In this document: positions 36,817 through 45,509 of the stretch, one piece after another
Layout: every line of letters starts with the position of its first letter
Position numbering within the stretch: the stretch's first letter is position 1
From: Elizabethkingia bruuniana
GTDB lineage: Bacteria > Bacteroidota > Bacteroidia > Flavobacteriales > Weeksellaceae
Length of the DNA stretch: 64,000 nucleotides
Assembly: GCF_002024805.1 (NCBI RefSeq)
Contig: NZ_CP014337.1
Span: forward strand, 372,001 to 436,000
Direction of reading: 5' to 3'
Made by a program: the position numbers and the translations under genes
Notes under the pieces: model-generated
Told to the model about the DNA's origin: nothing
The model's database searches: none
The model's input: only the letters and a program-made list of their open reading frames with translations

Positions 36817-37173
36817 ATGAATAGTAATAACGAAAGAGTATACAAAATGTCCTTTGCCGGTGTATATCCGCATTACATTCAGAAAGCTGAAAAGAAAGGG
36901 AGAACAAAAGCTGAGGTAGATGAGATTATATTCTGGCTTACAGGTTATGATGCAAAAAGCTTACAGCAGCATATAGATCAGAAAACCAACTTCGAAGATT
37001 TTTTCGGCCATGCACCACAGATTAATCCGGATGTATCAAAAATTACGGGGGTTATTTGCGGGTACAGGGTAGAGGAAATTGAAGATCCATTGATGCAGAA
37101 AGTACGCTATCTGGATAAATTGATAGATGAACTGGCGAAAGGAAAGAGTATGGAGAAGATTCTGAGAAAATAG
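36817..37173 (+). CDS. DUF2200 family protein
   Basis: 118 residues from the ATG at 36817 ([20 protein letters not shown]). The longer reading frame from 36754 adds a leader with no family match, so the internal start is preferred. Motifs: [30 protein letters not shown] and VIWFGY-like [32 protein letters not shown], the DUF2200 pattern. Small, soluble, function unknown. Confidence 0.82.
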   Translation: MNSNNERVYKMSFAGVYPHYIQKAEKKGRTKAEVDEIIFWLTGYDAKSLQQHIDQKTNFEDFFGHAPQINPDVSKITGVICGYRVEEIEDPLMQKVRYLDKLIDELAKGKSMEKILRK

Positions 37174-37229
37174 CTATGGCCACAAATTGCATGAAACAAA
37201 GAATTATGAAAATAGCTGTCTAATAAGAA

Positions 37230-37682
37230 ATGAAAAAAATTATATTGAAATTCTGGCTGATTAATCTTCTGATCAGTATTCTGTTATTTATTCTTTACAG
37301 AATTACTGTAATGGAAACCAAACAAGCAGGTGAAACCTGGTTAGATACAATCTTATACATGATGGATATATTGCTAAGCCTTGGTTTCTCAATGATCTAT
37401 CTGGTGGTAATGGTTTTCAGTTCTTTGACTTTTTTCCTAAATCTGGTAGAGAAAATCAGGAATAATTATTTTTTGTCTTTTTTGACATTTTCAGGAATAC
37501 CAATCTTTTGCGTTATCTATTTAATGGTTAGCATTCCGATAGATCTTTATCAATACAAAGAGAGCTTTCTAATACGCTTATTGGGTTTTTCAATAATTTA
37601 TCTGTTATGCACAATCGTAGAATTTTTAATATTCAGAAAAAAAATAAAAAGCCTAGAATCCTCACTATCAATAAAAATTTAA
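37230..37682 (+). CDS. Hypothetical four-helix membrane protein
   Basis: 150 residues with four hydrophobic helices (FWLINLLISILLFILYRI; MMDILLSLGFSMIYLVVMVF; LSFLTFSGIPIFCVIYLMV; LLGFSIIYLLCTIVEFLIF) and a Lys-rich cytoplasmic end. I do not recognise a family. It follows the DUF2200 gene by 56 bp on the same strand and may be co-transcribed. Confidence 0.6.
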   Translation: MKKIILKFWLINLLISILLFILYRITVMETKQAGETWLDTILYMMDILLSLGFSMIYLVVMVFSSLTFFLNLVEKIRNNYFLSFLTFSGIPIFCVIYLMVSIPIDLYQYKESFLIRLLGFSIIYLLCTIVEFLIFRKKIKSLESSLSIKI

Positions 37683-37741
37683 GATATTTGGAAGTAAAGT
37701 AAAAACAATCAGCGAATAATACCTAAACAGATATAACAAAC

Positions 37742-38749
37742 ATGAAAAAAATGACAACCGGAGTTGCGATTGCAGCAATGTCTTTATTTATACTTTCCTG
37801 CAACAAGAAGAAAGCAGAGGATAGCAATGCAACACAGGATAGTATAAAAACAGAAGAAAAAAATACTTCACAAGCAATGTCTTCGACATTTAATATTGAT
37901 GCCGTTCCTGTATCGGATAAAAATATTGGCGACTTTCCATTTTTCAATATGCCCGAAGGACTTGTTTCACAGAATAAACCTATAGAAAAGAAATATGATA
38001 AAGTATTTTTCCCAATAGGTGGTGTAATGACTCCGTTTGAAGGAAAAGTCTGGAAAGCAAATGTTGTTGTTAAAGAGGGAGGCGGCGAGCAATGGGCGCT
38101 GCCATATTTCGAGAAAAGCTTCGACGAAGCTATTACAGCTGTAGGTGGTGTTAAAATATTTGATGGCCAAATTACCAACGAAGAATACGAAAAGTATAGC
38201 AAACAAGCAACAAATCTTGGTGAAGATGGTGATGTAGGATATGCCGGGGAAAATATTAAAGTCTATGTGATCAGACGTAAAGATCAGGGCAATATCTTTA
38301 TTCAGCTAACAGGCAACAGTGCCAGTGGGAAAATTAATATTCTACAGGAAGAAGGTTTTAAACAAACTATTACTTTGGTAAAATCTGATGAGATAAAGAA
38401 GCAGCTTGATGAAAAAGGAAAAGCGGTACTTCATATTAATTTTGATACCGATAAGGCTACTCTTAAACCTGACGGATCCGATGCGGTAAAAGAAATTGTA
38501 AAAGTTCTGAACACTGATAAGACATTAAAAATTGCCATTAATGGTTATACGGATAACTCTGGTAATGCTGATCACAATCTGAAACTTTCTGATGCAAGAG
38601 CTCAGTCTGTGAAAGGAGAGATTGCCAAGGCAGGCATTGCTGAGGATCGTTTATCAGCAAAAGGTTTTGGACAGCAAAGTCCAATAGCAGATAATAATAC
38701 TGAGGAAGGAAAAGCCCAAAACAGAAGGGTGGAACTTATAAAGAAATAG
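37742..38749 (+). CDS. OmpA-family lipoprotein
   Basis: 335 residues; lipobox ending FILSC (Cys20). The region 40-220 is a family-specific domain. From about 222 there is an OmpA peptidoglycan-binding domain: VLHINFDTDKATLKPDG, INGYTDNSGNADHNLKLSDARAQSVK, AKGFGQQSPIADN and NRRVELI. Predicted to anchor the outer membrane to peptidoglycan. Ends at a strong hairpin. Confidence 0.88.
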   Translation: MKKMTTGVAIAAMSLFILSCNKKKAEDSNATQDSIKTEEKNTSQAMSSTFNIDAVPVSDKNIGDFPFFNMPEGLVSQNKPIEKKYDKVFFPIGGVMTPFEGKVWKANVVVKEGGGEQWALPYFEKSFDEAITAVGGVKIFDGQITNEEYEKYSKQATNLGEDGDVGYAGENIKVYVIRRKDQGNIFIQLTGNSASGKINILQEEGFKQTITLVKSDEIKKQLDEKGKAVLHINFDTDKATLKPDGSDAVKEIVKVLNTDKTLKIAINGYTDNSGNADHNLKLSDARAQSVKGEIAKAGIAEDRLSAKGFGQQSPIADNNTEEGKAQNRRVELIKK

Positions 38750-38787
38750 AAAGAATACCATCCAGTTTAAAGCTGAATTTTTAAACC

Positions 38788-38824
38788 AACAAACCATGTA
38801 ATCAAAAGAATTACATGGTTTGTT
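38788..38824. terminator. Hairpin terminator
   Basis: Perfect 15-bp stem AACAAACCATGTAAT / ATTACATGGTTTGTT with a 7-nt loop; short T content afterwards. Confidence 0.8.
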
Positions 38825-38934
38825 GTTAGATAATTAGTATAAAAAAACAATCATCATAAATCAGTTTACAGGTATAGATATAGCATTACTTTTTTAATAT
38901 TTTTGTATTATACTGCTCAATAATCAAATAATCT

Positions 38935-39516
38935 ATGATAGAAGCACTCCATCTCAATATATCGCGAAATATAGCAAGCTCTGAGGCTGATATAGCTAAG
39001 TTTTGTAATCTTTTTACTTCAAAATCGATTAAGAAGAAAGATTTCTTATTGAGGGAGGATGAAGTATGTAAATTTGAAGCTTTTGTAACAAAAGGTCTTT
39101 TTAAGATATACCATATTGATATTAAAGGAGCTGAGCAGATTTTATATTTCGGAATGGAAGACTGGTGGCTTACCGATATCGACAGCTTTACCAATCAAAC
39201 GCCTTCCCGGCTTTTTATAGAAGCAATTGAAGATAGCGAGGTACTTTTAATCTCGAAAACGGATAAAGATTTTGCTTATGAAAATTACCCCTGGGTAGAG
39301 AAGCTTTTCCGTATTATGACACAAAAAACACATACCACTTTACAACGCAGGATGATAGATAACCTAAGTAAAACAGCCGATCAGCGTTATCTGGATTTTA
39401 TTGAAAAATACCCTTCACTTAATCAAAGACTCACAAATTTACAGATTGCGGCCTATCTTGGAATTAGTCACGAGTTTTTGAGTAAGATAAGAAGAAAGAC
39501 GGTGATCCGTAAATAA
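38935..39516 (+). CDS. Crp/Fnr-family regulator 1
   Basis: 193 residues: cyclic-nucleotide-binding-like beta-roll (about 20-120, KDFLLREDEVCKFEAFVTKGLFKIY) and a C-terminal helix-turn-helix (LTNLQIAAYLGISHEFLSKIRRK). The recognition helix has EFLSK, a weaker version of the FNR ExxSR. No N-terminal four-cysteine cluster, so not an iron-sulfur oxygen sensor. Short promoterless-looking leader with the frame opening at the ATG 38935. It sits upstream of several genes with FNR-like boxes. Confidence 0.85.
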   Translation: MIEALHLNISRNIASSEADIAKFCNLFTSKSIKKKDFLLREDEVCKFEAFVTKGLFKIYHIDIKGAEQILYFGMEDWWLTDIDSFTNQTPSRLFIEAIEDSEVLLISKTDKDFAYENYPWVEKLFRIMTQKTHTTLQRRMIDNLSKTADQRYLDFIEKYPSLNQRLTNLQIAAYLGISHEFLSKIRRKTVIRK

Positions 39517-39658
39517 AATTGTGATTGGTTTTTAACCATTAATAAAACCCAGTAACGAAAGCATTTCTCTTGTTACTAAGTTTCCGTTAACTGGTATCAT
39601 AATATACGGTTACGCATTTCTTTTTAGATACCCCTCCTGATTTTACCATTTTCATTTA

Positions 39659-39702
39659 TTGAACTTGTTCAATGTTTTAGAGAACACAGATGCTGAACTT
39701 TG
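39659..39702 (+). promoter_or_regulatory. FNR-like box A plus -7 element
   Basis: TTGAACTTGTTCAA (39659-39672) and GAACTTTG (39695-39702), start-to-start distance 36 bp. Distal promoter of the MBL-fold gene, giving a leader of about 160 nt. Confidence 0.6.
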
Positions 39703-39824
39703 CATTGTAAATAAAATATAAAGCATCTACGGACCCATAAATTATTGACACTTTATTCTTTCTTAGTACAGTAGCTTTACTATACAGACTGTAGAGTTTA
39801 TAAAGATAACGGCGATTAATTTAT

Positions 39825-39868
39825 TGAACTAGTTCAAAGGCGGCAAGTTATTAAAAATCATAATTTTA
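39825..39868 (+). promoter_or_regulatory. FNR-like box B plus -7 element
   Basis: TTGAACTAGTTCAA (39825-39838), a perfect palindrome, and TAATTTTA (39861-39868), again 36 bp apart. The -7 box ends 2 bp before the ATG, so box B may instead repress or bind cooperatively with box A. Confidence 0.55.
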
Positions 39869-39870
39869 CA

Positions 39871-40764
39871 ATGATGAAATCAGTATTTAAAACAACATTA
39901 TTCACAATTTTAACATTATTCACTATGTCAGGTAAAGCACAAAATTTTAAAACAATTCAGGCCGGTAAATTTAATCTGGATGTATTCAATGCTTCAGAAA
40001 ATAGCTTTGGTGTTGCATCTGTAATTGTATCAGGCAAAACAGACGCAGTATTAATAGATGCACAATTCACATTAGCAGATGCGGAAACAGTTGCGCAAAA
40101 AATTAAAACATCAGGTAAAAACCTTAAAGCGATATATATATCACATAATGACCCTGATTTTTATTTCGGTCTGGAAGTTTTCAAAAGACATTTTCCCGGA
40201 GTAACCGCTTATGCAACTCCTAAGGTAGTAGAAGCAATAGCGCAGACGGCACAGAAAAAGCTGGATGTATGGGGCGGACAGCTGGGGGTAGCAGTGACCA
40301 GTAATGTAGTATTGCCACAGGTATTAAAAGGAAACAGCATTGAGCTGGAAGGTGAAAAACTGGAAATTACAGGTTTAGAAGACTTCCCGACCAGAACATT
40401 TGTATATATTCCATCTGCAAAAGCAGTTGTTGGCGGTATCAATGTATTCGGAAACTCTTTCAACCTTTGGATGGCAGATGCGCAAACACCGGAAGCCCGT
40501 TCTAACTGGATTAAAGTGCTGGATAAGATTATTGCATTGAAACCGTCAATAGTAATCCCTGCACACGGAAAATTGACAGATCCAACAGATTTAACATCTG
40601 TGAAGCACACCAAAGATTATATTCTTTTCTATGAAGAAGCGCTAAAAACCAACAGTACTTCAGAAGCATTAATCAAGACGATCAAAGCAAAGTATCCTGC
40701 GCTTACTTTTGAAACTGCCCTTCAGATTGGTGCAAAAGTGAACACCGGCGAAATGAAATGGTAA
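39871..40764 (+). CDS. Exported MBL-fold protein with altered metal site
   Basis: 297 residues, signal peptide ending GKAQ. Metallo-beta-lactamase fold, but the metal motif HxHxDH reads His92-Asn-Asp94-Pro-Asp96-Phe97 (SHNDPDFYFG); only the first His and the Asp are kept. The C-terminal IPAHGKLTD His remains, and the middle His region reads VVGGINVFGN. So either one metal is bound in a modified way or it is not a hydrolase; it should not be called a beta-lactamase. It starts an operon with an NTF2-like lipoprotein, and two FNR-like boxes lie upstream. Confidence 0.8.
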   Translation: MMKSVFKTTLFTILTLFTMSGKAQNFKTIQAGKFNLDVFNASENSFGVASVIVSGKTDAVLIDAQFTLADAETVAQKIKTSGKNLKAIYISHNDPDFYFGLEVFKRHFPGVTAYATPKVVEAIAQTAQKKLDVWGGQLGVAVTSNVVLPQVLKGNSIELEGEKLEITGLEDFPTRTFVYIPSAKAVVGGINVFGNSFNLWMADAQTPEARSNWIKVLDKIIALKPSIVIPAHGKLTDPTDLTSVKHTKDYILFYEEALKTNSTSEALIKTIKAKYPALTFETALQIGAKVNTGEMKW

Positions 40765-40773
40765 CGGGATCAT

Positions 40774-41235
40774 ATGAAATCAATAATCTACAGCCTGATA
40801 GTTATATTTCTGTTATCAGGCTGTAATTCAAAAAATAATACAGCTATGACCAATTTAGAAATTGTAAAAAGCACTTACGAAGGAAAAACTTCGGAAGAAA
40901 ACGGAAGAGCATTAGCCGCTCATGTTGCAGAAAATGTACAATGGACTGAAGCAAAAGGCTTCCCGTATGCAGGAACATATACAGGTCTGGAGGAAATTAC
41001 AAAAAATGTTTTCAGCCGTCTTGGGAGCGAATGGATTGATTACAAATTCACACCGGAAGATTATGTGGCCAGTGATAACAAAGTAGTGGCTTTCGGAACT
41101 TATACAGGAATAAATAAAGTGACTAACAAAGCTTTTGTGGCAAGAGTAGCACACATTTGGCATCTGGAGCATGGTAAAATTGTTAAGTTTGAACAGTTTG
41201 TAGACAGCAAAACTGTAACGGATGCAATGCAATAA
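40774..41235 (+). CDS. NTF2/SnoaL-like lipoprotein
   Basis: 153 residues, lipobox ending LLSGC (Cys17). The mature domain is the cone-shaped NTF2/SnoaL fold: VKSTYEG, NVQWTEAKGFPYAGTYTGLEEI, VVAFGTYTGI and VAHIWHLEHGKIVKFEQFVD. Such domains bind or transform small molecules; the ligand is unknown. It is 9 bp after the MBL-fold gene, so co-transcribed. Confidence 0.82.
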   Translation: MKSIIYSLIVIFLLSGCNSKNNTAMTNLEIVKSTYEGKTSEENGRALAAHVAENVQWTEAKGFPYAGTYTGLEEITKNVFSRLGSEWIDYKFTPEDYVASDNKVVAFGTYTGINKVTNKAFVARVAHIWHLEHGKIVKFEQFVDSKTVTDAMQ

Positions 41236-41303
41236 ATAAACTGAGTTTCCTGATAATTTGTTTTGTCAGTTATAGGAGCCAGAATACAATTTAAAAATAC
41301 AAA

Positions 41304-41924
41304 ATGATGAAACTAATATATATAATGGATCCACTTTGTGGATGGTGTTATGGTAACTCAGACAATGTACTGGAATTGTTTGAAAAGTATAAAAACGAAA
41401 TAAAATTTGAGATTCTTCCCGGCGGAATGTGGGTTGGTGAAAACGTACGAGGACAATCGCCACAAATGGTCAGTTTCTTTCTGCGTCACGATGCAGCAGT
41501 TGAAGAACACACCGGAATAGAGTTTGGTAACGCCTACAGAGAGTTGTTGAAACAGGAAATAGTATTGGACAGCGAAATCCCTTCAAGAGCTATTGTGACC
41601 ATACAGAATATAGCTCCTGAATTAACAGTTCCTTTTATGGTAGCAGTACAAAAAGCAAGGTATTATTTTGGAAAAGATTTGAATCTGGATGAAACTTATC
41701 TTTCTGTTGCAGAAGATTTAGGGATCGATGAGCAAACATTTCTTGATTACTTTCACTCTGATAAAGCCAGACGGGAAACCCAAAATACCTTTCAGAAAGC
41801 TGTACAATTTGCACAATCTTTCCCTACTATGCTGGTAGAAAATAATGGTAAGTATAAAGTTATCGAACAAGGTTATGCCTCTCTTTCTGATCTTCAACAA
41901 CGTATTGAAGCATTAAAAAACTAA
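41304..41924 (+). CDS. DsbA-family (FrnE-like) protein
   Basis: 206 residues, no signal peptide. The redox motif CGWC lies at 12-15 in DPLCGWCYGN, followed by a helical insertion and FPTMLVENNGKYKVIEQGY near the end, as in DsbA/FrnE cytoplasmic oxidoreductases. Probably a cytoplasmic disulfide isomerase or oxidoreductase. It may be part of the FNR-controlled operon (69-bp gap). A terminator follows at 41990. Confidence 0.82.
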   Translation: MMKLIYIMDPLCGWCYGNSDNVLELFEKYKNEIKFEILPGGMWVGENVRGQSPQMVSFFLRHDAAVEEHTGIEFGNAYRELLKQEIVLDSEIPSRAIVTIQNIAPELTVPFMVAVQKARYYFGKDLNLDETYLSVAEDLGIDEQTFLDYFHSDKARRETQNTFQKAVQFAQSFPTMLVENNGKYKVIEQGYASLSDLQQRIEALKN

Positions 41925-41989
41925 GCACCTCACTAATAGATTTATTTCAGCATAAGACATTCGGTGTTGCTAATGCTGAAGAAACGTAT

Positions 41990-42029
41990 AAAAGAGACCA
42001 TATCCCAAAATAGGTCTCTTTTATTTTTT
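41990..42029 (+). terminator. Rho-independent terminator
   Basis: Perfect 10-bp stem AAAAGAGACC / GGTCTCTTTT with 13-nt loop, then ATTTTTT. It ends the MBL/NTF2/DsbA unit and lies inside the longer reading frame of the antiporter, which supports the later start at 42090. Confidence 0.9.
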
Positions 42030-42071
42030 GATCCAGATCATAGTTTTAGCTGTCAGAGCTGTCTAATTTCG
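42028..42071 (+). promoter_or_regulatory. FNR-like box C plus -7 element
   Basis: TTGATCCAGATCAT (42028-42041), one base off a perfect FNR box, and TAATTTCG (42064-42071), 36 bp apart. It drives the antiporter gene from 42090. Confidence 0.65.
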
Positions 42072-42089
42072 CGGCATAATTATTTGTGT

Positions 42090-43688
42090 ATGGCAGAACT
42101 TGAAAAAATTATCTGGATTTCTATTATTCTTATTGTTATTATTTCGGTAAAAGACAGGCTGAAACTGGCATTGCCTATTTTATTGGTAGTGGCAGGATTG
42201 TTATTAAGTCTTACCCAACTGATACCATCTATAGATATGAGTCCGGAGATGATTTTTTATGTCGTACTTCCACCTATTTTATTCGATGCTGCATGGAATA
42301 CCTCTATTCCGGATTTCAAAAAAGAGTTGCCAAAAATATCTTTGCTGGCAGTAGGACTGGTATTTATTACCACTACAGTTATTGCTGTTGTTGCCCATAG
42401 TATTATTCCCGGATTTACCTGGCCGCTGGCTTTTATATTAGGTGCCATTATATCGCCGCCAGATGCAGTAGCAGCAACCAGTATAACAAGAGATTTGCTG
42501 CTTCCTAAAAAACTAATAACCATACTGGAAGGAGAAAGCCTTCTGAATGATGCTTCCGCGCTAATAGCTTATAAATGTGCTGTTACGGCAGTGCTTAGCG
42601 GGGTGTTTTCTTTTTGGAATGCAGGTGTACAGTTTGTCAGCATTAGCCTCGGAGGGATTATTATAGGGCTGTCAATCGGTTTTATTTTTCTTAAGATACA
42701 CCGTTTTCTGAATGGTAACAGCAATACTGAAACTTTTGCCATTGTTCTGTTACCGTTTGCCACTTATAGTTTGGCAGAACATCTGGATTCTTCGGGAGTT
42801 CTGGCTGTAGTAGCTCTTGGAATGTTTCTTTCATGGAATTCATTTTCCCTGTTTAGTTCTGTAAGCCGGATTCAGATGGGGCATTTCTGGGATGTTATTA
42901 TTTTTATCCTCAACGGTTTGGTATTCCTTATCCTCGGAATGCAGCTGCCACAGATTGTTGCAGATATACCACATTCGGAGCTTCCTGTTCTTATTCTTTA
43001 TGGTTTGTTGATGTTTGGCATTTTGATATTGATCCGGTTGTTGATAACCTTTACTTTTCCCGTGTTTTCCGGAAAGAAAAACGGCTATAAAGATGTTTTG
43101 CTGCCACGCTTTCGCAAGGAATATATTATTCTGTCCTGGTCGGGAATGCGTGGGGTAGTGTCACTGGCCGCTGCTTTGGCTTTACCCCTGTATACTAATA
43201 ATGGTGTACTTATAGAACAACGGAGTACTATATTATTTGTATCATTTGTTGTTATTATTTTTACCCTGCTTATACAGGGACTTACATTACCTAAACTGAT
43301 AAAGTTGATTAAACCCGCTTCGGAAGAAAAGCAGTATGAAAAGGAACTGAATATCCTTTTAATTGAAAAATCACTTTCCTGTCTACAGACCATGCATCCT
43401 CAGGATGAAATGTCACAAGATATTATTGCTACAATGGTTGAAAAGCTAAAAAAGGAAGAATTAGAACTCTTCGGAAACAATGCTGAAAATACAGATGTTA
43501 TGGCAAAGAAAGAATGGCGGGAAACCTATTTCAGAATAGAATTGGAACTCATAGATTTTCAGCGTAAGGAGCTTGTGAAATGCTATCGTAAAGGAGAATA
43601 TGAGCTAGAAGAAATACGGAAAAAAGAACAGGAACTGGATTTCTGGACAACGACGGTTTATCATGAGGTAGAATCTCTGAAGGTGTAG
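42090..43688 (+). CDS. Na+/H+ antiporter, CPA1/NhaP family
   Basis: 532 residues from the ATG at 42090 (MAELEKIIW). The reading frame extends to 41964 but crosses a terminator and a promoter, so the longer start is rejected. About 12 TM helices; the NhaP-type transport core shows ILGAIISPPDAVAATS and LEGESLLNDASALIAY, with the acidic residues of the ND motif, and WSGMRGVVSLAAALALP. A soluble C-terminal ~120-residue coiled region (EKSLSCLQTM..., KKEQELDFW) follows. Predicted proton-coupled sodium export. FNR-like control. Confidence 0.88.
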   Translation: MAELEKIIWISIILIVIISVKDRLKLALPILLVVAGLLLSLTQLIPSIDMSPEMIFYVVLPPILFDAAWNTSIPDFKKELPKISLLAVGLVFITTTVIAVVAHSIIPGFTWPLAFILGAIISPPDAVAATSITRDLLLPKKLITILEGESLLNDASALIAYKCAVTAVLSGVFSFWNAGVQFVSISLGGIIIGLSIGFIFLKIHRFLNGNSNTETFAIVLLPFATYSLAEHLDSSGVLAVVALGMFLSWNSFSLFSSVSRIQMGHFWDVIIFILNGLVFLILGMQLPQIVADIPHSELPVLILYGLLMFGILILIRLLITFTFPVFSGKKNGYKDVLLPRFRKEYIILSWSGMRGVVSLAAALALPLYTNNGVLIEQRSTILFVSFVVIIFTLLIQGLTLPKLIKLIKPASEEKQYEKELNILLIEKSLSCLQTMHPQDEMSQDIIATMVEKLKKEELELFGNNAENTDVMAKKEWRETYFRIELELIDFQRKELVKCYRKGEYELEEIRKKEQELDFWTTTVYHEVESLKV

Positions 43689-43742
43689 TATCAATAGATC
43701 CATTGTAATCTAAAATAGAAAAATACAGATGCTGTTCGTTTT

Positions 43743-43786
43743 TTGACTCAGATCAATGTTTATCTGTTTCGATGTGGTGATCTTTG
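43743..43786 (+). promoter_or_regulatory. FNR-like box D plus -7 element
   Basis: TTGACTCAGATCAA (43743-43756) and GATCTTTG (43779-43786), 36 bp apart, about 50 bp before the siderophore-interacting protein start. Confidence 0.7.
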
Positions 43787-43835
43787 CTGGCGTAATAATT
43801 ATGACAGAACTTATATCAAATAAAAACTTACTTAA

Positions 43836-44594
43836 ATGATGGAGCAGAAAATAACTAAAAAGATACGGTCTGTATTTACAGTAAAACATAAAGAATATAT
43901 TACACCACATCTTATCCGTGTCGTATTTAATATGGATGATGAACAGTCAGAATTGCTGGCCGGTGTAAGACCTGGATCCAATAATAAGATATTTATTCCG
44001 GTGGGTAATGATGGACGGGAAACAATAGTAAGAACCTATACCAACCGTAAAATAGATTTGGAGAAAAATGAGCTTAGCGTTGACTTTGTAGCACATGGTG
44101 ATAATGGTCCTGCATCTGCATGGGCATTGAAGGCAAAAGCCGGAGATCATCTGGGAATCGGAATGAAAGAAAGTTTAAGGCCACTGGTTCCGGAGTCAGA
44201 TTGTTATTTGCTGGCAGGAGATGCAACGGCTTTACCTGTTATTAGCGTTATCCTGGAGCAGCTTCCTGCAGAAGCAAAAGCAAAGGTTTTTCTGGAAGTC
44301 CCCACAAAAGAAGATGAGCTGATGTTGTGTTCTGCAGCCAGTGTAGAAACGGAATGGTTATATAACCAGGCTCCTGAGGAGGGAAGTGATCTGGCAAAAC
44401 AGGTAAGGGCATTTGAATTTCCGGATGATGATCTGAAAAAGTATGTGTATATCGCTGCAGAATATGCAACAGTAAAAGATTTGCGCAGCTATTACAGAAC
44501 AGATAAGGGCTGGAATCCCCGTGAAATGTATGCTTGTTCTTATTGGAAGGCAGGAGTTTCAGAAGATGAAGCATCTGAAGATTTGAAGAACTGA
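43836..44594 (+). CDS. Siderophore-interacting protein (FAD-binding ferric reductase type)
   Basis: 252 residues. FAD-binding signature RTYTNR (about 68-73), VDFVAHGDNGPASAWA, a linker, then LLAGDATALPVISVILEQLP and the C-terminal YVYIAAEYATVKDLRSYYR and YACSYWKAG, all characteristic of the SIP/ViuB flavin reductase family that releases iron from siderophores in the cytoplasm. Start MMEQ; the second Met is equally possible. Own FNR-like promoter. Likely works with the uptake system at 24.7-31.9 kb, by function rather than linkage. Confidence 0.88.
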   Translation: MMEQKITKKIRSVFTVKHKEYITPHLIRVVFNMDDEQSELLAGVRPGSNNKIFIPVGNDGRETIVRTYTNRKIDLEKNELSVDFVAHGDNGPASAWALKAKAGDHLGIGMKESLRPLVPESDCYLLAGDATALPVISVILEQLPAEAKAKVFLEVPTKEDELMLCSAASVETEWLYNQAPEEGSDLAKQVRAFEFPDDDLKKYVYIAAEYATVKDLRSYYRTDKGWNPREMYACSYWKAGVSEDEASEDLKN

Positions 44595-44617
44595 AACTAA
44601 TTAATAACAGAATATTT

Positions 44618-44643
44618 ACAGAACCCGCCTAAAGGGTTTCTGT
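44618..44643 (+). terminator. Terminator-like hairpin
   Basis: ACAGAA-CCC / GGG-TTTCTGT with one bulge, downstream of the siderophore-interacting protein gene. Weak T-run. Confidence 0.5.
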
Positions 44644-44737
44644 AGGTATTTATCATTAAAATTAGCTTTTATCTGTTTCAAAAAAAATGCATCAGATAAC
44701 TTAGTATATATAATTTTTGAAAATCTATTAAAGTTGG

Positions 44738-44773
44738 TCCCTGTCAGAGTGTATAATTCCGGCAGGGATTTTT
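44738..44773 (+). terminator. Terminator-like hairpin with no gene upstream
   Basis: TCCCTG / CAGGGA arms followed by TTTTT, 95 bp past the hairpin at 44618. It may end a small RNA from 44644-44737 or be a second terminator. Confidence 0.55.
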
Positions 44774-44827
44774 AAATTCATAAAAACAGGAAACTTACAG
44801 AGTGCAGCAATGTCTTTCTAATTTTAT

Positions 44828-44835
44828 TACATTTG
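44828..44835 (+). promoter_or_regulatory. -7 box TACATTTG of Crp/Fnr gene 2
   Basis: Exact TAnnTTTG 27 bp before the ATG at 44863. No FNR-like box precedes it, so the regulator does not obviously control itself. Confidence 0.5.
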
Positions 44836-44862
44836 TCTGCTGACCTTATTTAGGATAATTAC

Positions 44863-45432
44863 ATGAACGAATTACTCATATCATATATCAAAAGTAAAAT
44901 ATCGGTAACAGAGGAAGAGCTGGATACTATTCTCACTTACTTTAAATGTATTAAGCTTAAAAAAAATGAATTATTGCTTGCTGAAGGGCAGGTTAGTCAG
45001 CGTTCTTTTTTCGTAACCAAAGGCTGTCTGCGAATTTTCTTTATCAATGAAGAAGGACAGGAAGCTACACGTTACTTTGCTTTTGAAAATCAGTTTGCCA
45101 GTGCATTAGTAAGTTTTATTACAGCTGAAAAATCTAAAGAGTTTATACAGGCGGTAGAGCCTACTGAAGTTTTCTACATCAGCCATAAAGATTTCTACCA
45201 TCTATTGGAGATTATTCCGCAGTGGGAGAAATTTTACAGAATTTATCTTGAAATTGCATATATAACTAATACCAGACGTCTGATGTCATTCCTCATACAG
45301 GATGCATTGGAAAAATACCGCCAGCTGCTGGCAGAAAATCCAATTGTTGTACGCAGGCTTTCCAATAAAATGGTGGCGTCCTATCTTAATATTTCTCAGG
45401 AAACTCTTAGCCGCTTAAAATCTAAGTTATAA
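44863..45432 (+). CDS. Crp/Fnr-family regulator 2 (FNR-type recognition helix)
   Basis: 189 residues: beta-roll sensor domain (about 15-115) and C-terminal HTH (LSNKMVASYLNISQETLSRLKSKL). The recognition helix reads ETLSR, the ExxSR arrangement that in E. coli FNR (ETISR) reads the TTGA half-site. The boxes around it are TTGA-N6-TCAA, so this is the best candidate for their regulator. No iron-sulfur cysteine cluster, so the inducing signal is not O2 via Fe-S; unknown. It is flanked by target genes on both sides. Confidence 0.88.
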   Translation: MNELLISYIKSKISVTEEELDTILTYFKCIKLKKNELLLAEGQVSQRSFFVTKGCLRIFFINEEGQEATRYFAFENQFASALVSFITAEKSKEFIQAVEPTEVFYISHKDFYHLLEIIPQWEKFYRIYLEIAYITNTRRLMSFLIQDALEKYRQLLAENPIVVRRLSNKMVASYLNISQETLSRLKSKL

Positions 45433-45442
45433 ACCTCCTTTT

Positions 45443-45486
45443 TTGACACAGGTCAAAGTTTTTAATCTTGTGATAGCGGAATTTTG
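45443..45486 (+). promoter_or_regulatory. FNR-like box E plus -7 element
   Basis: TTGACACAGGTCAA (45443-45456) and GAATTTTG (45479-45486), 36 bp apart. It drives the universal stress protein gene and possibly the efflux operon. Confidence 0.7.
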
Positions 45487-45509
45487 CAACATGATTTTAA
45501 ACAAAACCT

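Noticed and set aside
39871..40764. Metallo-beta-lactamase resistance enzyme
   Set aside because: The zinc motif is broken at two positions and the protein lacks the other ligand His; only the fold is shared.
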